Program-made: the position numbers and the translations under genes
Source: an uncultured Prevotellaceae bacterium
Lineage (GTDB): Bacteria > Bacteroidota > Bacteroidia > Bacteroidales > Bacteroidaceae
Direction: 5' to 3'
DNA length: 39,226 nt
NCBI GenBank assembly: GCA_902769805.1
Contig: CACXQL010000035.1
Location: 1-39,226 of the forward strand
The notes under the pieces: model-generated
What the model saw: the letters and a program-made list of their open reading frames with translations, nothing else
The model's database searches: none
Told to the model about the DNA's origin: nothing
Part shown: positions 17,408 through 26,441 of the stretch, piece by piece
How the letters are laid out: every line of letters begins with the position of its first letter
Numbering within the stretch: the first letter of the stretch is position 1

Positions 17408-17928
17408 CAATACTCTTCAAGTATTTCCTTAAGACGTTTTCTTTGTTGTTCCTTGCGATAACCTTTTCGCCATCTCTTGGGGATAAGGGCTTTCAGTACT
17501 TTCCCGAGATTCAGACTGGCACCCACATCAACCTTGGCAGCAGCGAGTTCCGCCTCCGTCTTATTAAGCTTTAAACTTTTTATCAGATCACTATGGTCGC
17601 GCTTCTTGCCGTGTCCGAATACGATTACCTCTTTCAGGTTGAGGAGCTTAGAGATCAGATAGACAGTGTCTCTCACCTCGTTGACGTTAATGATACGAGG
17701 TTCGTAGTTCACATGGGAGAAGACAAGGGTCTTACAGCTGTCGGCAATACTGAACATACCGAGGGAATCTGTCGTCGTTGTCCCTTCCGAGCTCACAACA
17801 TTCGCACCGACGACGGGAACAAGTGTCTCCACATCGATTACTGAGAGCCGTCGCTGTGCCAACGTATCCATCGAGCACACCGTCAGGAACACCAACAGAA
17901 GCCAGGTTCGGGAATATTGTCTATTCAT
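17407..17928 (-). CDS. Exported stand-alone carboxypeptidase-regulatory-like domain protein
   Basis: The 173-residue product has a signal peptide (about 1-25, ending DTLAQ). A single beta-sandwich follows at about 26-100 (RRLSVIDVETLVPVVGANVVS, DSLGMFSI, VFSHVNYEPRII, LLNLKEVIVFG), the CarboxypepD_reg-like fold that opens SusC/TonB receptors. No barrel follows; instead it ends in a very basic stretch (PKRWRKGYRKEQQRKRLKEI, about 150-169). It could be an adaptor that binds a periplasmic or surface partner. It has its own -7 motif at 17963-17970 and is separate from the sigma operon upstream. Confidence 0.78.
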   Translation of the reverse strand: MNRQYSRTWLLLVFLTVCSMDTLAQRRLSVIDVETLVPVVGANVVSSEGTTTTDSLGMFSIADSCKTLVFSHVNYEPRIINVNEVRDTVYLISKLLNLKEVIVFGHGKKRDHSDLIKSLKLNKTEAELAAAKVDVGASLNLGKVLKALIPKRWRKGYRKEQQRKRLKEILEEY

Positions 17929-17962
17929 TATATGCTCATCGTTTGATTGCTGTAACTTGATG

Positions 17963-17970
17963 CAAAGTTA
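17963..17970 (-). promoter_or_regulatory. Bacteroidota -7 motif for the carboxypeptidase-regulatory-like gene
   Basis: CAAAGTTA reads TAACTTTG on the minus strand, 34 bases before the ATG. A weak 7-bp hairpin (18055-18071, TGTCTTT/AAAGACA) lies between it and the stop of the upstream receptor gene; without a T-run it is a doubtful terminator. Confidence 0.6.
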
Positions 17971-18072
17971 TAACATAAATGATGAATAGCACAAGATATT
18001 AACTTACCTATACTTAATAATCGCTAATATTCCGAATCTTTAACCTCCATTGTCTGTCTTTAATAAAGACAC

Positions 18073-20979
18073 CTATTTCTTCTTGGGTGTGAGACTGAAA
18101 CGATAGGCAAGTGACAAAAGGACATAACGACGCATATTGTTCGTCCATGTCTCTGTGCGCCCTTGTGAGTTAACCCAGTATTGCCAGTTGGATACCTGTC
18201 CTAACAGATCGTAGGCTTTCAACTTAACCACCCATCGCCCTTCTTTCCACGACTTGGTGAGTGTGGCATCCCAATAGAGGCGGTTGTCATTCATCTCCGC
18301 ATCGGCATAACCACGACGGGAGCGCATCTGTATGTCTGTGTCGATGATGAAGTTCCATGGTAACTTGTAATTGGCATTAAAGCCATAGCCGAAGTCATAC
18401 ATATTGGTTGGCAACTCACTTACCTCTATGCTACGGTGGAAATGTCGCCATGTCACATCGCCTTTGAGAGTAAAGGTAAACTTCTCTTTCTGGAAACGGA
18501 TGTTAGGGGAAAAGGTGAGACTGGTATTAGTGACGCGGTTGCGCTGAGACTCCATGGTCTGTTGTTGTGATGCAACGGACTGGACGGAAGAGAGGTCAGT
18601 ACTCTGTCCGACGCTGGCACTGAAGGCACTGGCAATATGCCAGAACTTCTTCTTTCCCAAGGCACGTCCGAAATTGATGTTTCCACTCATGTTCCAGTTG
18701 CCGTTGATATTCTCTGCCCACACAGTACGCACACCCGTCGAGGGGTCGTAGGTATAGGCATTAGCGATGGCATTATGTTGGATATTACCGTTGATACCGA
18801 TGTTAAAGTGCTGGTCGATGCTATCCACCCGCGAGCGATAACTGGCATTAAACCACCAGTAGGTCTGCGCCTGCAAGTCTGGATTACCCTTACGGATATA
18901 GAGTGGATTATTGGTCTGTGTGATGTCTGCCAACATCCCGATATCAGGCAGTGTGACAGAGTTCTGCCCATAGGCATAGAATGACTTGCGGTTCTTGTCA
19001 AAATTGTAGTTGAAGTGGAAGTTCAGTTTCAGGAAGTTGTAGTTACGGTTCATCGTCGTATGCAGCACATCACTGTCATAGAACATGTGCTTACGACGGA
19101 ACTGCTCCGTCAGTGATACATAATAATAGACGTATCCCTTGTTCTCCGGCAGTGACTTGCTATAGTTCACCGTCATACCTGCACTGTATTGATTCTCGCG
19201 ATAGCCTTCCTCTGACGAGTTTGGTGCATCGAGGGCAAGCAGTAGTGAGTCTGCCGTGAGGGGCAGTGTTCCCATAGGATGCTGTCCGTCTACGTTCCAT
19301 TGTGGTCCCAGCCAGTCCAGGCGGTAGAGGTGGGAGTCGTTATTATTGTGGTTATAGCCGATATACACATAAGGACCTATGGAGAAATGCTCCGTCAGTC
19401 GCAGTCGATAACCAATGGTGCCGTCAATGCCGAAGTTCTTATACGGGCTGTTACCATATTGGTTACGCTGGTCGGTAGTCCCTATATTATAATAGGTATA
19501 TCGGTTCTGCGAGAATCTGTCATCATTCCATCTTCGTTGCAGGTTCATGCTGGCAGCCAGTTCCAGTTCGTCACCCCAAGGCAGTTTGATGTCGCAGTTG
19601 TTTTCCCAATTCAGTCGCAGGTTATTGCCTTTGGAACTACTGATGCTCCACGTATGGTTGATGCTGTCTTTCATCAACTGGTCGTTAGCGTTCAGCGACC
19701 AATTCGTCCCACTGTTGTTATCATGGTTATATTCAAAGCTAATCCACGAATAGAGATAGATTGGTTTACGGATGTAGAACGTGTTACGGGCAGACAGTTG
19801 GAAAGGGCGGTTATCACCCATTGAGTGTGACTGTCCGAAGGTACTCGCACCTGCCAGGAAGTTCTCGCTCTTGCTTTCGCTCTCACTATGGATATCCTGC
19901 CAGTTGATTTTGAATTCCACGTTATTAGTAATCCGCTCCTCAGGGGTATGTAGTGCCCACATACCACCGATGGTCTTGAGGTCACGGTCACCAGAAGCCA
20001 GAGTCCTGTCCTGTTCATTACCCTCTCGGTCATAGTCGATGTATTCATTGAGGTTGTTCATTCCCCCAAAGAGTACGGCACGACTCCTGTCTGTATAGCG
20101 AAGTCCGAAGCCTCGTGCCTTATAGCGTTTATCTGTGCCATAGCCTACTTCCATATTGACAGTGCCGCCTACACTATATTCCTTCTTCAACTGCACATCC
20201 ATCGTGTATTCCTTCTCCTCCACGTCGCGTCCCAGAAACTGACTCTTGGGAGTCCGCTTGTCAAAGACCTGTACGTTCTTCACGGTATAGTATGGCAGGT
20301 TCTCCAGCATCATCTTATTCTTGCCTTTGAAGAAGTCGGCACCGTTGAGTGTCAGGTTCTCCACCTTCTTGCCGTTGACATATATCTCACCATTGTCTTT
20401 CAGTTCCACACCAGGCAGCTGTTTGATGAGACCGTCGAGCATCGAGCCTTCAGGGATATTGAAGGCATCGGCATTGAAGATGATGGTATCACCCTTATAG
20501 ACCATCTTCACCTTCGTCGCCTTGACTACTACCTCCTCCAGTGAGCCACCGTCCTTATCGTAGTTGCTGCGTTGGATGCGACGCATACGGATGGCAGGTA
20601 CCTCAAAGTCACGGTTACGTGCCACATATTTGATCTCGAAGTTCTTATATGCTGTCTCATAGTCAGGATGTGTCGCCTTGATGATATACTTGGCAGGTTT
20701 CGCTGGCACTTCCAGATAGTATTCCGATGACTTGAAAGTGCTGTAGCCGTTATCCACCTTGGCTGAGTCCACCAGCGAGGAGTCTGGACGCAGTACGACG
20801 ACCTTCACATCAGGGACATACGACCTTGTGAACGAGTCTGAAAGATAGCCCCACAGATATATTTTCTTTTCTTTCTTTACTTTCTTTACTGTTGTTGTAT
20901 CCTGTTGCTGCTCTTGAGCCCACACTGTCGTAGCAACAAGTGTAAGGAGAATGGTAACGAGTATGTGTCTCAGTTTCAT
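18073..20979 (-). CDS. TonB-receptor-like outer-membrane beta-barrel protein
   Basis: The 968-residue protein has a signal peptide (about 1-21, VWAQ). A charged linker is followed by a carboxypeptidase-regulatory-like domain (about 40-135, ending FEVPAIRMRRI), a plug domain (about 147-245, with SLEEVVVKATKVKMVYKGDT, IKQLPGVELKDNGEIYVNGK, NLPYYTVKNVQVFDKR) and a large barrel of alternating strands ending LLSLAYRFSL. It fits the outer-membrane beta-barrel family of the TonB-receptor superfamily common in Bacteroidota. No separate SusD gene lies nearby, which argues against a classical polysaccharide-utilisation locus. It is the last gene of the ECF-sigma operon, 8 bases after the thioredoxin-like gene. 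Ligand unknown. Confidence 0.9.
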   Translation of the reverse strand: MKLRHILVTILLTLVATTVWAQEQQQDTTTVKKVKKEKKIYLWGYLSDSFTRSYVPDVKVVVLRPDSSLVDSAKVDNGYSTFKSSEYYLEVPAKPAKYIIKATHPDYETAYKNFEIKYVARNRDFEVPAIRMRRIQRSNYDKDGGSLEEVVVKATKVKMVYKGDTIIFNADAFNIPEGSMLDGLIKQLPGVELKDNGEIYVNGKKVENLTLNGADFFKGKNKMMLENLPYYTVKNVQVFDKRTPKSQFLGRDVEEKEYTMDVQLKKEYSVGGTVNMEVGYGTDKRYKARGFGLRYTDRSRAVLFGGMNNLNEYIDYDREGNEQDRTLASGDRDLKTIGGMWALHTPEERITNNVEFKINWQDIHSESESKSENFLAGASTFGQSHSMGDNRPFQLSARNTFYIRKPIYLYSWISFEYNHDNNSGTNWSLNANDQLMKDSINHTWSISSSKGNNLRLNWENNCDIKLPWGDELELAASMNLQRRWNDDRFSQNRYTYYNIGTTDQRNQYGNSPYKNFGIDGTIGYRLRLTEHFSIGPYVYIGYNHNNNDSHLYRLDWLGPQWNVDGQHPMGTLPLTADSLLLALDAPNSSEEGYRENQYSAGMTVNYSKSLPENKGYVYYYVSLTEQFRRKHMFYDSDVLHTTMNRNYNFLKLNFHFNYNFDKNRKSFYAYGQNSVTLPDIGMLADITQTNNPLYIRKGNPDLQAQTYWWFNASYRSRVDSIDQHFNIGINGNIQHNAIANAYTYDPSTGVRTVWAENINGNWNMSGNINFGRALGKKKFWHIASAFSASVGQSTDLSSVQSVASQQQTMESQRNRVTNTSLTFSPNIRFQKEKFTFTLKGDVTWRHFHRSIEVSELPTNMYDFGYGFNANYKLPWNFIIDTDIQMRSRRGYADAEMNDNRLYWDATLTKSWKEGRWVVKLKAYDLLGQVSNWQYWVNSQGRTETWTNNMRRYVLLSLAYRFSLTPKKK

Positions 20980-20987
20980 ATAGTTTA

Positions 20988-23369
20988 CTATTTCAGTTGC
21001 TGTAACAAGCGAGCAAGGTCTTCAAGGTGGAACGGGTCAACCTTCATATCCAGCACATTGCCATTGCGGTCGATGAGTTTATAGGTAGGAAAGGCTTGGA
21101 CATTCAGGAAGCGCTCGATGGCGCTCTGCTGTTCAACGGGCAGGTTATAGTGAGCTACGTTGGGACCACTGACATTATACTCCTTGATGACGTTCTCCCA
21201 GGAATCCTGTGGACTGCGGTTAGCCAGATAAAGGTACTGGATATCGAAATCTTTCAGTCGGGCATACTCCTCGGTGGAGTGGCTGAGAGCTTCCTTGCAA
21301 GGACCACACCACGTACCCCAGATATCGAGCAGCACGAACTTACCCTTGTAGGGTTCGACGAGTTTCTTCAGCATTGCCTCACCCTCTGAAATATGGGCGA
21401 GGGCATCGGACGACTTGAGTACCAACTTGTCGAACTCACGGTTCTCAAGAGCATGGTAGTAGTCGTTCTGCTTCTCTATCATCGCAAGACCAACGGGATC
21501 ACCAATCATCGCCCTTACCGTATCCATCATAGAAGGAGGCAGCGATGTACGGTCATGTTCAAAATGTGACAAAACCCTACGGGTAAGCCAGAGATCTTTG
21601 ATAAACGGTTCTGCACCTAACGAGTCGAGGGCAGCAAGGTGTGCTTTCAGTTCACTGGAAAGCATTCCTGCATTGATTATCTTAGAGGCTTCTGGTCTCT
21701 GGACGATCTTATCTACCTCCTTTATCAATCCAGCATTCAGCGAATCAACTTCATGGGATTTACGTATCTTCGCCTCATCGGTGGGTTCAGCCTCGATGAT
21801 AGGTCGTACTTCGTCAATCCATTTAGCCCAACGAGTGAGCAATGCCAGTTCCTCATCATTCGTGGCAAACTCCTTGTAATGCTCCCTGAGACTGTATGAA
21901 ATGACGGTATTGCGTGCCCTTACCGCATCATCAATATAGTCACGTAGGAATCCACTGAAATCACAGTGCAGTGTATAAGGTTTCTCTATCTTCTTCCAGA
22001 ACATGTCGTAGGCATAGCGACGGGCATGGTCGGATAGTTGCATACCTATAGCACGGAAACGGGCCTGTCCGAAATCACGCGCCTGCTGCATCAACGTATT
22101 GCCTTTTCTAAACATATTGAAACGAGTAGAGAGTGTGGGATGCTGCTGGCAGAGTGCATCGATAGAGGCAAACTGTGCATGAAGGGAACTATCGACCGAT
22201 GCGATATAGGGTTCAAAGAGTTCCTCTGCACCTTTGCCTGCGGTCTCTGGTCCCTCATAAAGACTTTTGGAATTCCAGTCCAACGGGAAGCGGAAGAGCT
22301 CGTTCTGCAGACGGCAGTCATCGCCCATAAAGAGACGGCGACCCTCCTTAAAGTCATAGAGCATGAAGTAAGTCTTGCCAGGTTCGAACATGGTACGGAT
22401 GAAACAACGCTGCCAGTCGCAGAAGAATTCCGAACTGTTCAATACAGGAATCTTTACCGTGAAGCGTCCCAAGGAGTCCAAGTCAGTATAGACATCCTTT
22501 GGTTCATCAGTATAGAGGTCTTGATAACCGAATTTGAAGGTCTTCTGTTGCTTATAGTGCTCCGGCATATCCTTCAGCCAGCCCACTACTGTCACCGTAT
22601 CCGTCTGGTAGCCATTATCCACAAAACCTGTCCGTGTATCTTTCGTAGGATAGTCGGGCAGGAAACGACTGGTTATCATCGAATACACAGCCTTGTTGTC
22701 CCCTATTTGTATTTGGCGCTGACCTTTCTTGTCCTTGCCAATGACGACTGTCAGTTGCTCGTTGCCATTGGTCATCACGATAGCTGCCTCGCCAGTCTTC
22801 TGGTTGATGTCACGCTGTTTGTAGTTCCAGAACTTACAGTCGTAGATAGCACAGTCCTCGAAGAAGGCTATCTTCCAGTCGCCCCGCTCGTCGCGCCAGT
22901 AAGAGGGGAACAACTGTTTCCAACGCTCTTCCACGGGTTTGATGCCCTTAATTTGGAAAGCACCTTGACCGTCACCCTCGATAAAGTCGAACGACGTGGT
23001 ACCCTTTGGCAGCGGTGGAAAGTGGAACACCATCTCGCGAAGGTTGTCCTTGTTGGTCTGGACAAACTTGTTGAGTTCAATACCATCTGCAGAGACGATG
23101 GTGAAACGCTGCTCACCTACCTTCAGATAGGTATCGCCAGCAAACCGAAAGGAATACTCCGGATAGTCTGACCGCTGCTGGGCAGTGATATACACGACGG
23201 TCTCCGTGTCCTTCAATTCTACCTTCGTCACGTCAAGGACAAGGTTGAAGAATCCGTCACCATAACAAGTTCCAAACTCCGTGGTGGGCTGTTGCCACAC
23301 TACCGTTTTCTCCTTTGCCGTTGCAGTCATGGCTACAAAGGCACAAAACAGGAAAATCATGGAGCGCAT
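20988..23369 (-). CDS. Exported TlpA/thioredoxin-like protein with a large N-terminal domain
   Basis: The start at 23369 was chosen because MRSMIFLFCAFVAMTATA then acts as a signal peptide; an in-frame ATG at 23423 would add 18 residues before it. The C-terminal 120 residues are a TlpA-like thioredoxin fold with the active site WCGPC (FVLLDIWGTWCGPC) and the cis-Pro region VQAFPTYKLID. About 640 residues precede it: a beta-rich N-terminal domain (with FHFPPLPKGTTSFDFIEGDG) and a long helical middle, as in many Bacteroidota DUF4369/TlpA proteins. Role: thiol-disulfide chemistry in the periplasm, possibly anchored. A hairpin surrounds the chosen start codon. It is followed by the receptor-like gene after 8 bases. 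Confidence 0.86.
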   Translation of the reverse strand: MRSMIFLFCAFVAMTATAKEKTVVWQQPTTEFGTCYGDGFFNLVLDVTKVELKDTETVVYITAQQRSDYPEYSFRFAGDTYLKVGEQRFTIVSADGIELNKFVQTNKDNLREMVFHFPPLPKGTTSFDFIEGDGQGAFQIKGIKPVEERWKQLFPSYWRDERGDWKIAFFEDCAIYDCKFWNYKQRDINQKTGEAAIVMTNGNEQLTVVIGKDKKGQRQIQIGDNKAVYSMITSRFLPDYPTKDTRTGFVDNGYQTDTVTVVGWLKDMPEHYKQQKTFKFGYQDLYTDEPKDVYTDLDSLGRFTVKIPVLNSSEFFCDWQRCFIRTMFEPGKTYFMLYDFKEGRRLFMGDDCRLQNELFRFPLDWNSKSLYEGPETAGKGAEELFEPYIASVDSSLHAQFASIDALCQQHPTLSTRFNMFRKGNTLMQQARDFGQARFRAIGMQLSDHARRYAYDMFWKKIEKPYTLHCDFSGFLRDYIDDAVRARNTVISYSLREHYKEFATNDEELALLTRWAKWIDEVRPIIEAEPTDEAKIRKSHEVDSLNAGLIKEVDKIVQRPEASKIINAGMLSSELKAHLAALDSLGAEPFIKDLWLTRRVLSHFEHDRTSLPPSMMDTVRAMIGDPVGLAMIEKQNDYYHALENREFDKLVLKSSDALAHISEGEAMLKKLVEPYKGKFVLLDIWGTWCGPCKEALSHSTEEYARLKDFDIQYLYLANRSPQDSWENVIKEYNVSGPNVAHYNLPVEQQSAIERFLNVQAFPTYKLIDRNGNVLDMKVDPFHLEDLARLLQQLK

Positions 23370-23387
23370 CACTGCGTTCCATGATTT
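23354..23387 (-). promoter_or_regulatory. Hairpin around the thioredoxin-like gene start codon
   Basis: On the minus strand AAATCATGGAACGC and GCGCTCCATGATTT form a 14-base arm pair with one mismatch and the loop AGTGAT. The ATG at 23369 lies at the loop edge. Such a structure could hide or expose the start, or be chance; no T-run follows. Confidence 0.45.
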
Positions 23388-23465
23388 CTCCACATGTCTG
23401 TGAATCAAATCAAAATCTGACATATAATAATCATTGATTAATCAGCAATATTTTCTTGTCTGTTT

Positions 23466-24647
23466 CTATTCTACTACTTTGCGAGGATAGTACTCGAACA
23501 GTCTCTGGTTGTCACGCAGTTCCTTGATATTGAGGTCTGCCTTTACTTCGCCACTCCAGTTGGCAAAATTTGCCTTGAAGGGTTCGCCTTCAGGAACGAT
23601 ATAGGTGATGGTTTCCAGATTAAGTGGTAACGGTTCAAAGGCAAGGACAAAAGCGAAGTAATCACCAGACATGCCTTGCACCCAGAAGAGTGTGTTATTG
23701 GGATAGTCTAATACGTCCTTGCACTTATACTGGTGACCCGACTTGTCCATGAGGATAGTATTACCGCCTCTTCCGAAATACTCCCTCCGCCAATTCATCT
23801 CTGTGGAAATGGCGACGTATGTTGTCTCAGGTGTCAGCCACATAGCCATCGTACCTTCCGGTATGGGTTTGATGAGATGGGCATCTGTGTACTCCGACCA
23901 CGTGAAGAAGTTATCTTTGTCATAGTCTTTTGCTTCGACGATTTTGGTTGGATGATGGAATTCCGGAACTTTGTCGTAGTAGTTGGCGACGCCTTGATAC
24001 TCAAGACCTGACGGCTGGCGGTTCAGTTTCACTCGTTCGCCTCTCAACTGCCAGTTGGGTACGCCATAGATGGAAATATCCTTTGTGGTCTCGGGCAGCG
24101 GGGGGAAGAATATCTTGAAGTCGAGCACCGTTCCTTCCTTGCCCTTGATGGTAAAGCGCTTGTAGTAGCAATCGGGTGCTGTACGTCGGGCTCTGTAACT
24201 GATGCCTGTCTCATTGTCCAATATACATCCCTCTTCATCGGTCAGCCAAAAGTTATCCACGATGTCTGCAGGCATAGGGAGATAGCAATGCAGCACCGTC
24301 TCACCATTCTCTTCAGTCAGTTTCCAAGGCATGGGCATGATCTGGACTTTTGTTGAATCATCCCTGAGAAAATCAGCAAACAATTTGTCGTTCAGGATGC
24401 CCGGGTCTTTGACGACAGGAACATTCTCTACCACCAGACCAGAAGGCTCAAACCAGTCGTCTTTTTCGGTTCGAGACCAAATGGTAATCGACTTCTTCGA
24501 CTTTTTGTCGATGGCAACCGAAGGCTTCGCCACCCAGTAGCCACCGAGTTCTGCCTCTGCCAAGACTGTCACATCATTCTTTGTCTGTGCCTGCATCGAG
24601 AGACAGGCAATAGTAATGAGACTAATGGTTACGATACGCTTTTTCAT
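23466..24647 (-). CDS. Exported protein of unknown function in the ECF-sigma operon
   Basis: Family not recognised. The 393-residue product has a signal peptide (about 1-20, CLSMQAQ) and a beta-rich body. It carries a motif pair, FKIFFPPLPETTKDISIYGV (about 173-192) and FAFVLAFEPLPLNLETITYI (about 336-355). The first resembles MVFHFPPLPKGTTSFDFIEG in the next gene, the thioredoxin-like protein, so the two probably share an extracytoplasmic domain type. It contains no obvious catalytic motif. Its start overlaps the anti-sigma candidate stop by 4 bases (ATGA), so translation is coupled. A ligand-binding or sensor role in the system is possible. Confidence 0.75.
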   Translation of the reverse strand: MKKRIVTISLITIACLSMQAQTKNDVTVLAEAELGGYWVAKPSVAIDKKSKKSITIWSRTEKDDWFEPSGLVVENVPVVKDPGILNDKLFADFLRDDSTKVQIMPMPWKLTEENGETVLHCYLPMPADIVDNFWLTDEEGCILDNETGISYRARRTAPDCYYKRFTIKGKEGTVLDFKIFFPPLPETTKDISIYGVPNWQLRGERVKLNRQPSGLEYQGVANYYDKVPEFHHPTKIVEAKDYDKDNFFTWSEYTDAHLIKPIPEGTMAMWLTPETTYVAISTEMNWRREYFGRGGNTILMDKSGHQYKCKDVLDYPNNTLFWVQGMSGDYFAFVLAFEPLPLNLETITYIVPEGEPFKANFANWSGEVKADLNIKELRDNQRLFEYYPRKVVE

Positions 24648-25540
24648 ATATCTTTTGTTTTTAAGTGAATACTATTTGCAAACATGAGCGCTTCGCGATA
24701 CTCCTGATAACAGGCTGAAGATGTTTCTGTGCCGATGGGAGCGTTGGTGCCGTAGAGCAGGATCCTGCCGCTGATGCGCTCGGCAATCCAGCGGTATTGC
24801 AACTGTTTACGCTGATCCTTCAGTTCAAAGAAGAACTGTTGGCGTGAGAAGTTCAGGAAATAGCCTGGCATCTCATTATTATACCAGCACGCCACTTGCA
24901 ACAGGCGACTGAAGACATCTATCTCCTTTGTGTCCGGAAAGACATAGACGGTACTTACCATATTACTGTCAACGGGCATGGAACATATCAGTTCCCCCTG
25001 TCTCACATTGTAATTGTCAGCCATCTTTGCGATAAACTCATCCACACGGGCGGGGTCCTGATAAGGCATCGTGTCCTTTATGGCCTCATAAGAGGCATGG
25101 TGGATATAAAGGTCTTCCTCCATAACAGGCTGCTGACTGATAGTATGTTGCACTGAAGGAGATGGCTTGTTGACTGCCTTTGTCGTATACAAATGCCTTG
25201 TACTCTCTTTCCCAGTGCTTGGGAGAACCTTTCCCAAGGCTTGGGAATCATGTTCCGGATGCTTGGTAACAGTCGTACCAGACTTTGGTAACAACTGAGC
25301 CTGTTCTGGTTGTGGAGAGTCGGCATAGAAAAACAGCGTCGTCCCAACACCTATTATTAATAATACAGACGCGGCAACAGAGAGCCACTGCCACATGCCG
25401 ACCCTGCGGACGTTAGGCTGTCTGGCGACTTCCTCCATGTCTGGCAGACGCTCCATGATACGGTCCGTCAGTGCATCAGGGTCACTGATCACGGGCTGCC
25501 CGCCTTTCAGTCGTTCCAATATCTCGTCTATCTTATCCAT
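24644..25540 (-). CDS. Membrane-bound anti-sigma factor candidate
   Basis: The 298-residue product has a short cytoplasmic N-terminus (about 1-48, MDKIDEILERLKGGQPV and ALTDRIMERLPDMEEV), one transmembrane helix (about 50-70, LSVAASVLLIIGVGTTLFFY) and a long extracytoplasmic part with a Gln/His/Pro-rich linker (75-150). This topology, and an 8-base overlap with the upstream ECF sigma gene, fits a membrane anti-sigma factor holding that sigma in check. No zinc-binding HxxxCxxC motif (ZAS) is visible, so it would be a non-zinc type. The periplasmic part ends LMFANSIHLKTKDI. The name rests on context rather than on a clear family motif. Confidence 0.7.
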   Translation of the reverse strand: MDKIDEILERLKGGQPVISDPDALTDRIMERLPDMEEVARQPNVRRVGMWQWLSVAASVLLIIGVGTTLFFYADSPQPEQAQLLPKSGTTVTKHPEHDSQALGKVLPSTGKESTRHLYTTKAVNKPSPSVQHTISQQPVMEEDLYIHHASYEAIKDTMPYQDPARVDEFIAKMADNYNVRQGELICSMPVDSNMVSTVYVFPDTKEIDVFSRLLQVACWYNNEMPGYFLNFSRQQFFFELKDQRKQLQYRWIAERISGRILLYGTNAPIGTETSSACYQEYREALMFANSIHLKTKDI

Positions 25541-26084
25541 ATCCTAGTTCTTTCAGTCTTTTTCGTATCTTCTGCTTTGCCTCATAGAGGTTGCTTTTCA
25601 CTTGGCGGGCATCCATTCCTGTGATATGCTCCACCTCCTCGGAAGAGAGTTCTTCCAGGTGACTCAGCGTGAATACCAGCTTCTGCTTGGGACTCAGTTG
25701 CGCCGCCATCAGTCTCACTATCGACACCCACTCGCTGTTCTCCAGTGTCCGCTGGTGGTCTGTGTCACCAGCTATGCGTCGCAGCACCCTCTCATCCCCA
25801 GACAACACCACTATGTGTGTCTTCCGTTTCAGCCTGTCCAGACAGAGCCGTGAGGCGATAGTGTAGAGCCATGTGGTGAATGTACGCTGTGTATCATAGT
25901 CCCTCATACTTAGCCATACTCGGATAAAGGTCTCTTGCACGATGTCTTTTGCCTCATCCTCATCACACAACATCTTCAGTGCCAGCGAGAACACCATCTG
26001 CTGATAGGTATTCACCACCCATCGGAAGGCATCCTTGTCACCTCCTTGACAACGGATGATGATGTCACTTTCTGCCTGTGTCAT
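25533..26084 (-). CDS. ECF-type RNA polymerase sigma factor
   Basis: The 183-residue cytoplasmic protein has region 2 at about 10-78 (DKDAFRWVVNTYQQMVFSLALKMLCDEDEAKDIVQETFIRVW and TFTTWLYTIASRLCLDRLKR) and region 4 at about 128-178 (LSPKQKLVFTLSHLEELSSEEVEHITGMDARQVKSNLYEAKQKIRKRL). No regions 1.1 or 3 are present, as expected for ECF sigmas. It heads a five-gene operon with a membrane protein encoded directly behind it, so control by sequestration at the membrane is likely. Probable targets include its own promoter. The start is the only ATG that keeps the full region 2. Confidence 0.93.
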   Translation of the reverse strand: MTQAESDIIIRCQGGDKDAFRWVVNTYQQMVFSLALKMLCDEDEAKDIVQETFIRVWLSMRDYDTQRTFTTWLYTIASRLCLDRLKRKTHIVVLSGDERVLRRIAGDTDHQRTLENSEWVSIVRLMAAQLSPKQKLVFTLSHLEELSSEEVEHITGMDARQVKSNLYEAKQKIRKRLKELGYG

Positions 26085-26210
26085 TATTGTTTCGCCTAAT
26101 GATAATACGACTGGAAATGGTTGAGGTCAAATATAAAATGAATATTTTTCTGTATTTAACAGTCTTTTACGATGTTTTATCCTTCACCCTGTCTTTGTTA
26201 TTTCGCGCTG

Positions 26211-26218
26211 CAAAGATA
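26211..26218 (-). promoter_or_regulatory. Bacteroidota -7 motif for the ECF-sigma operon
   Basis: CAAAGATA reads TATCTTTG on the minus strand, giving a 5' leader of about 120 bases before the sigma ATG. The rest of 26085-26376 shows no convincing gene, structured RNA or repeat. Confidence 0.55.
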
Positions 26219-26376
26219 TATAAAGTTCTACAAATCCACTATCGGGGGAATAGCAAAAGATTCTTGTGTGGCTGTTAAATGATATTAATGATGTCTGAAT
26301 CATCAACAAAAAACGGGATGTATAGCGAGAACTGGCTATTCTTACACAGGATACTGTCAGGATTATTCAGAAAGAA

Positions 26377-26409
26377 AGCACGTCCTGCCAGTAGCTGGAA
26401 GGACGTGCT
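26377..26409 (-). terminator. Intrinsic terminator after the FadL-like gene
   Basis: AGCACGTCC (26377-26385) and GGACGTGCT (26401-26409) form a perfect 9-bp stem, with an inner CCAG/CTGG pair in the loop. On the minus strand it is followed by TTCTTTCT. It lies 32 bases after the FadL-like stop. Confidence 0.88.
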
Positions 26410-26441
26410 GATATCTATAATCTGTCTGTTACGAATCCCGC

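Noticed and set aside
18055-18071. Short hairpin after the receptor-like gene as a terminator
   Set aside because: Only a 7-bp, A/T-rich stem with a 3-base loop and no T-run; too weak to call.
22038-23171. Long plus-strand open frame opposite the thioredoxin-like gene
   Set aside because: Shadow of the real minus-strand gene, which has a signal peptide and the WCGPC site; the plus frame has neither motifs nor promoter.
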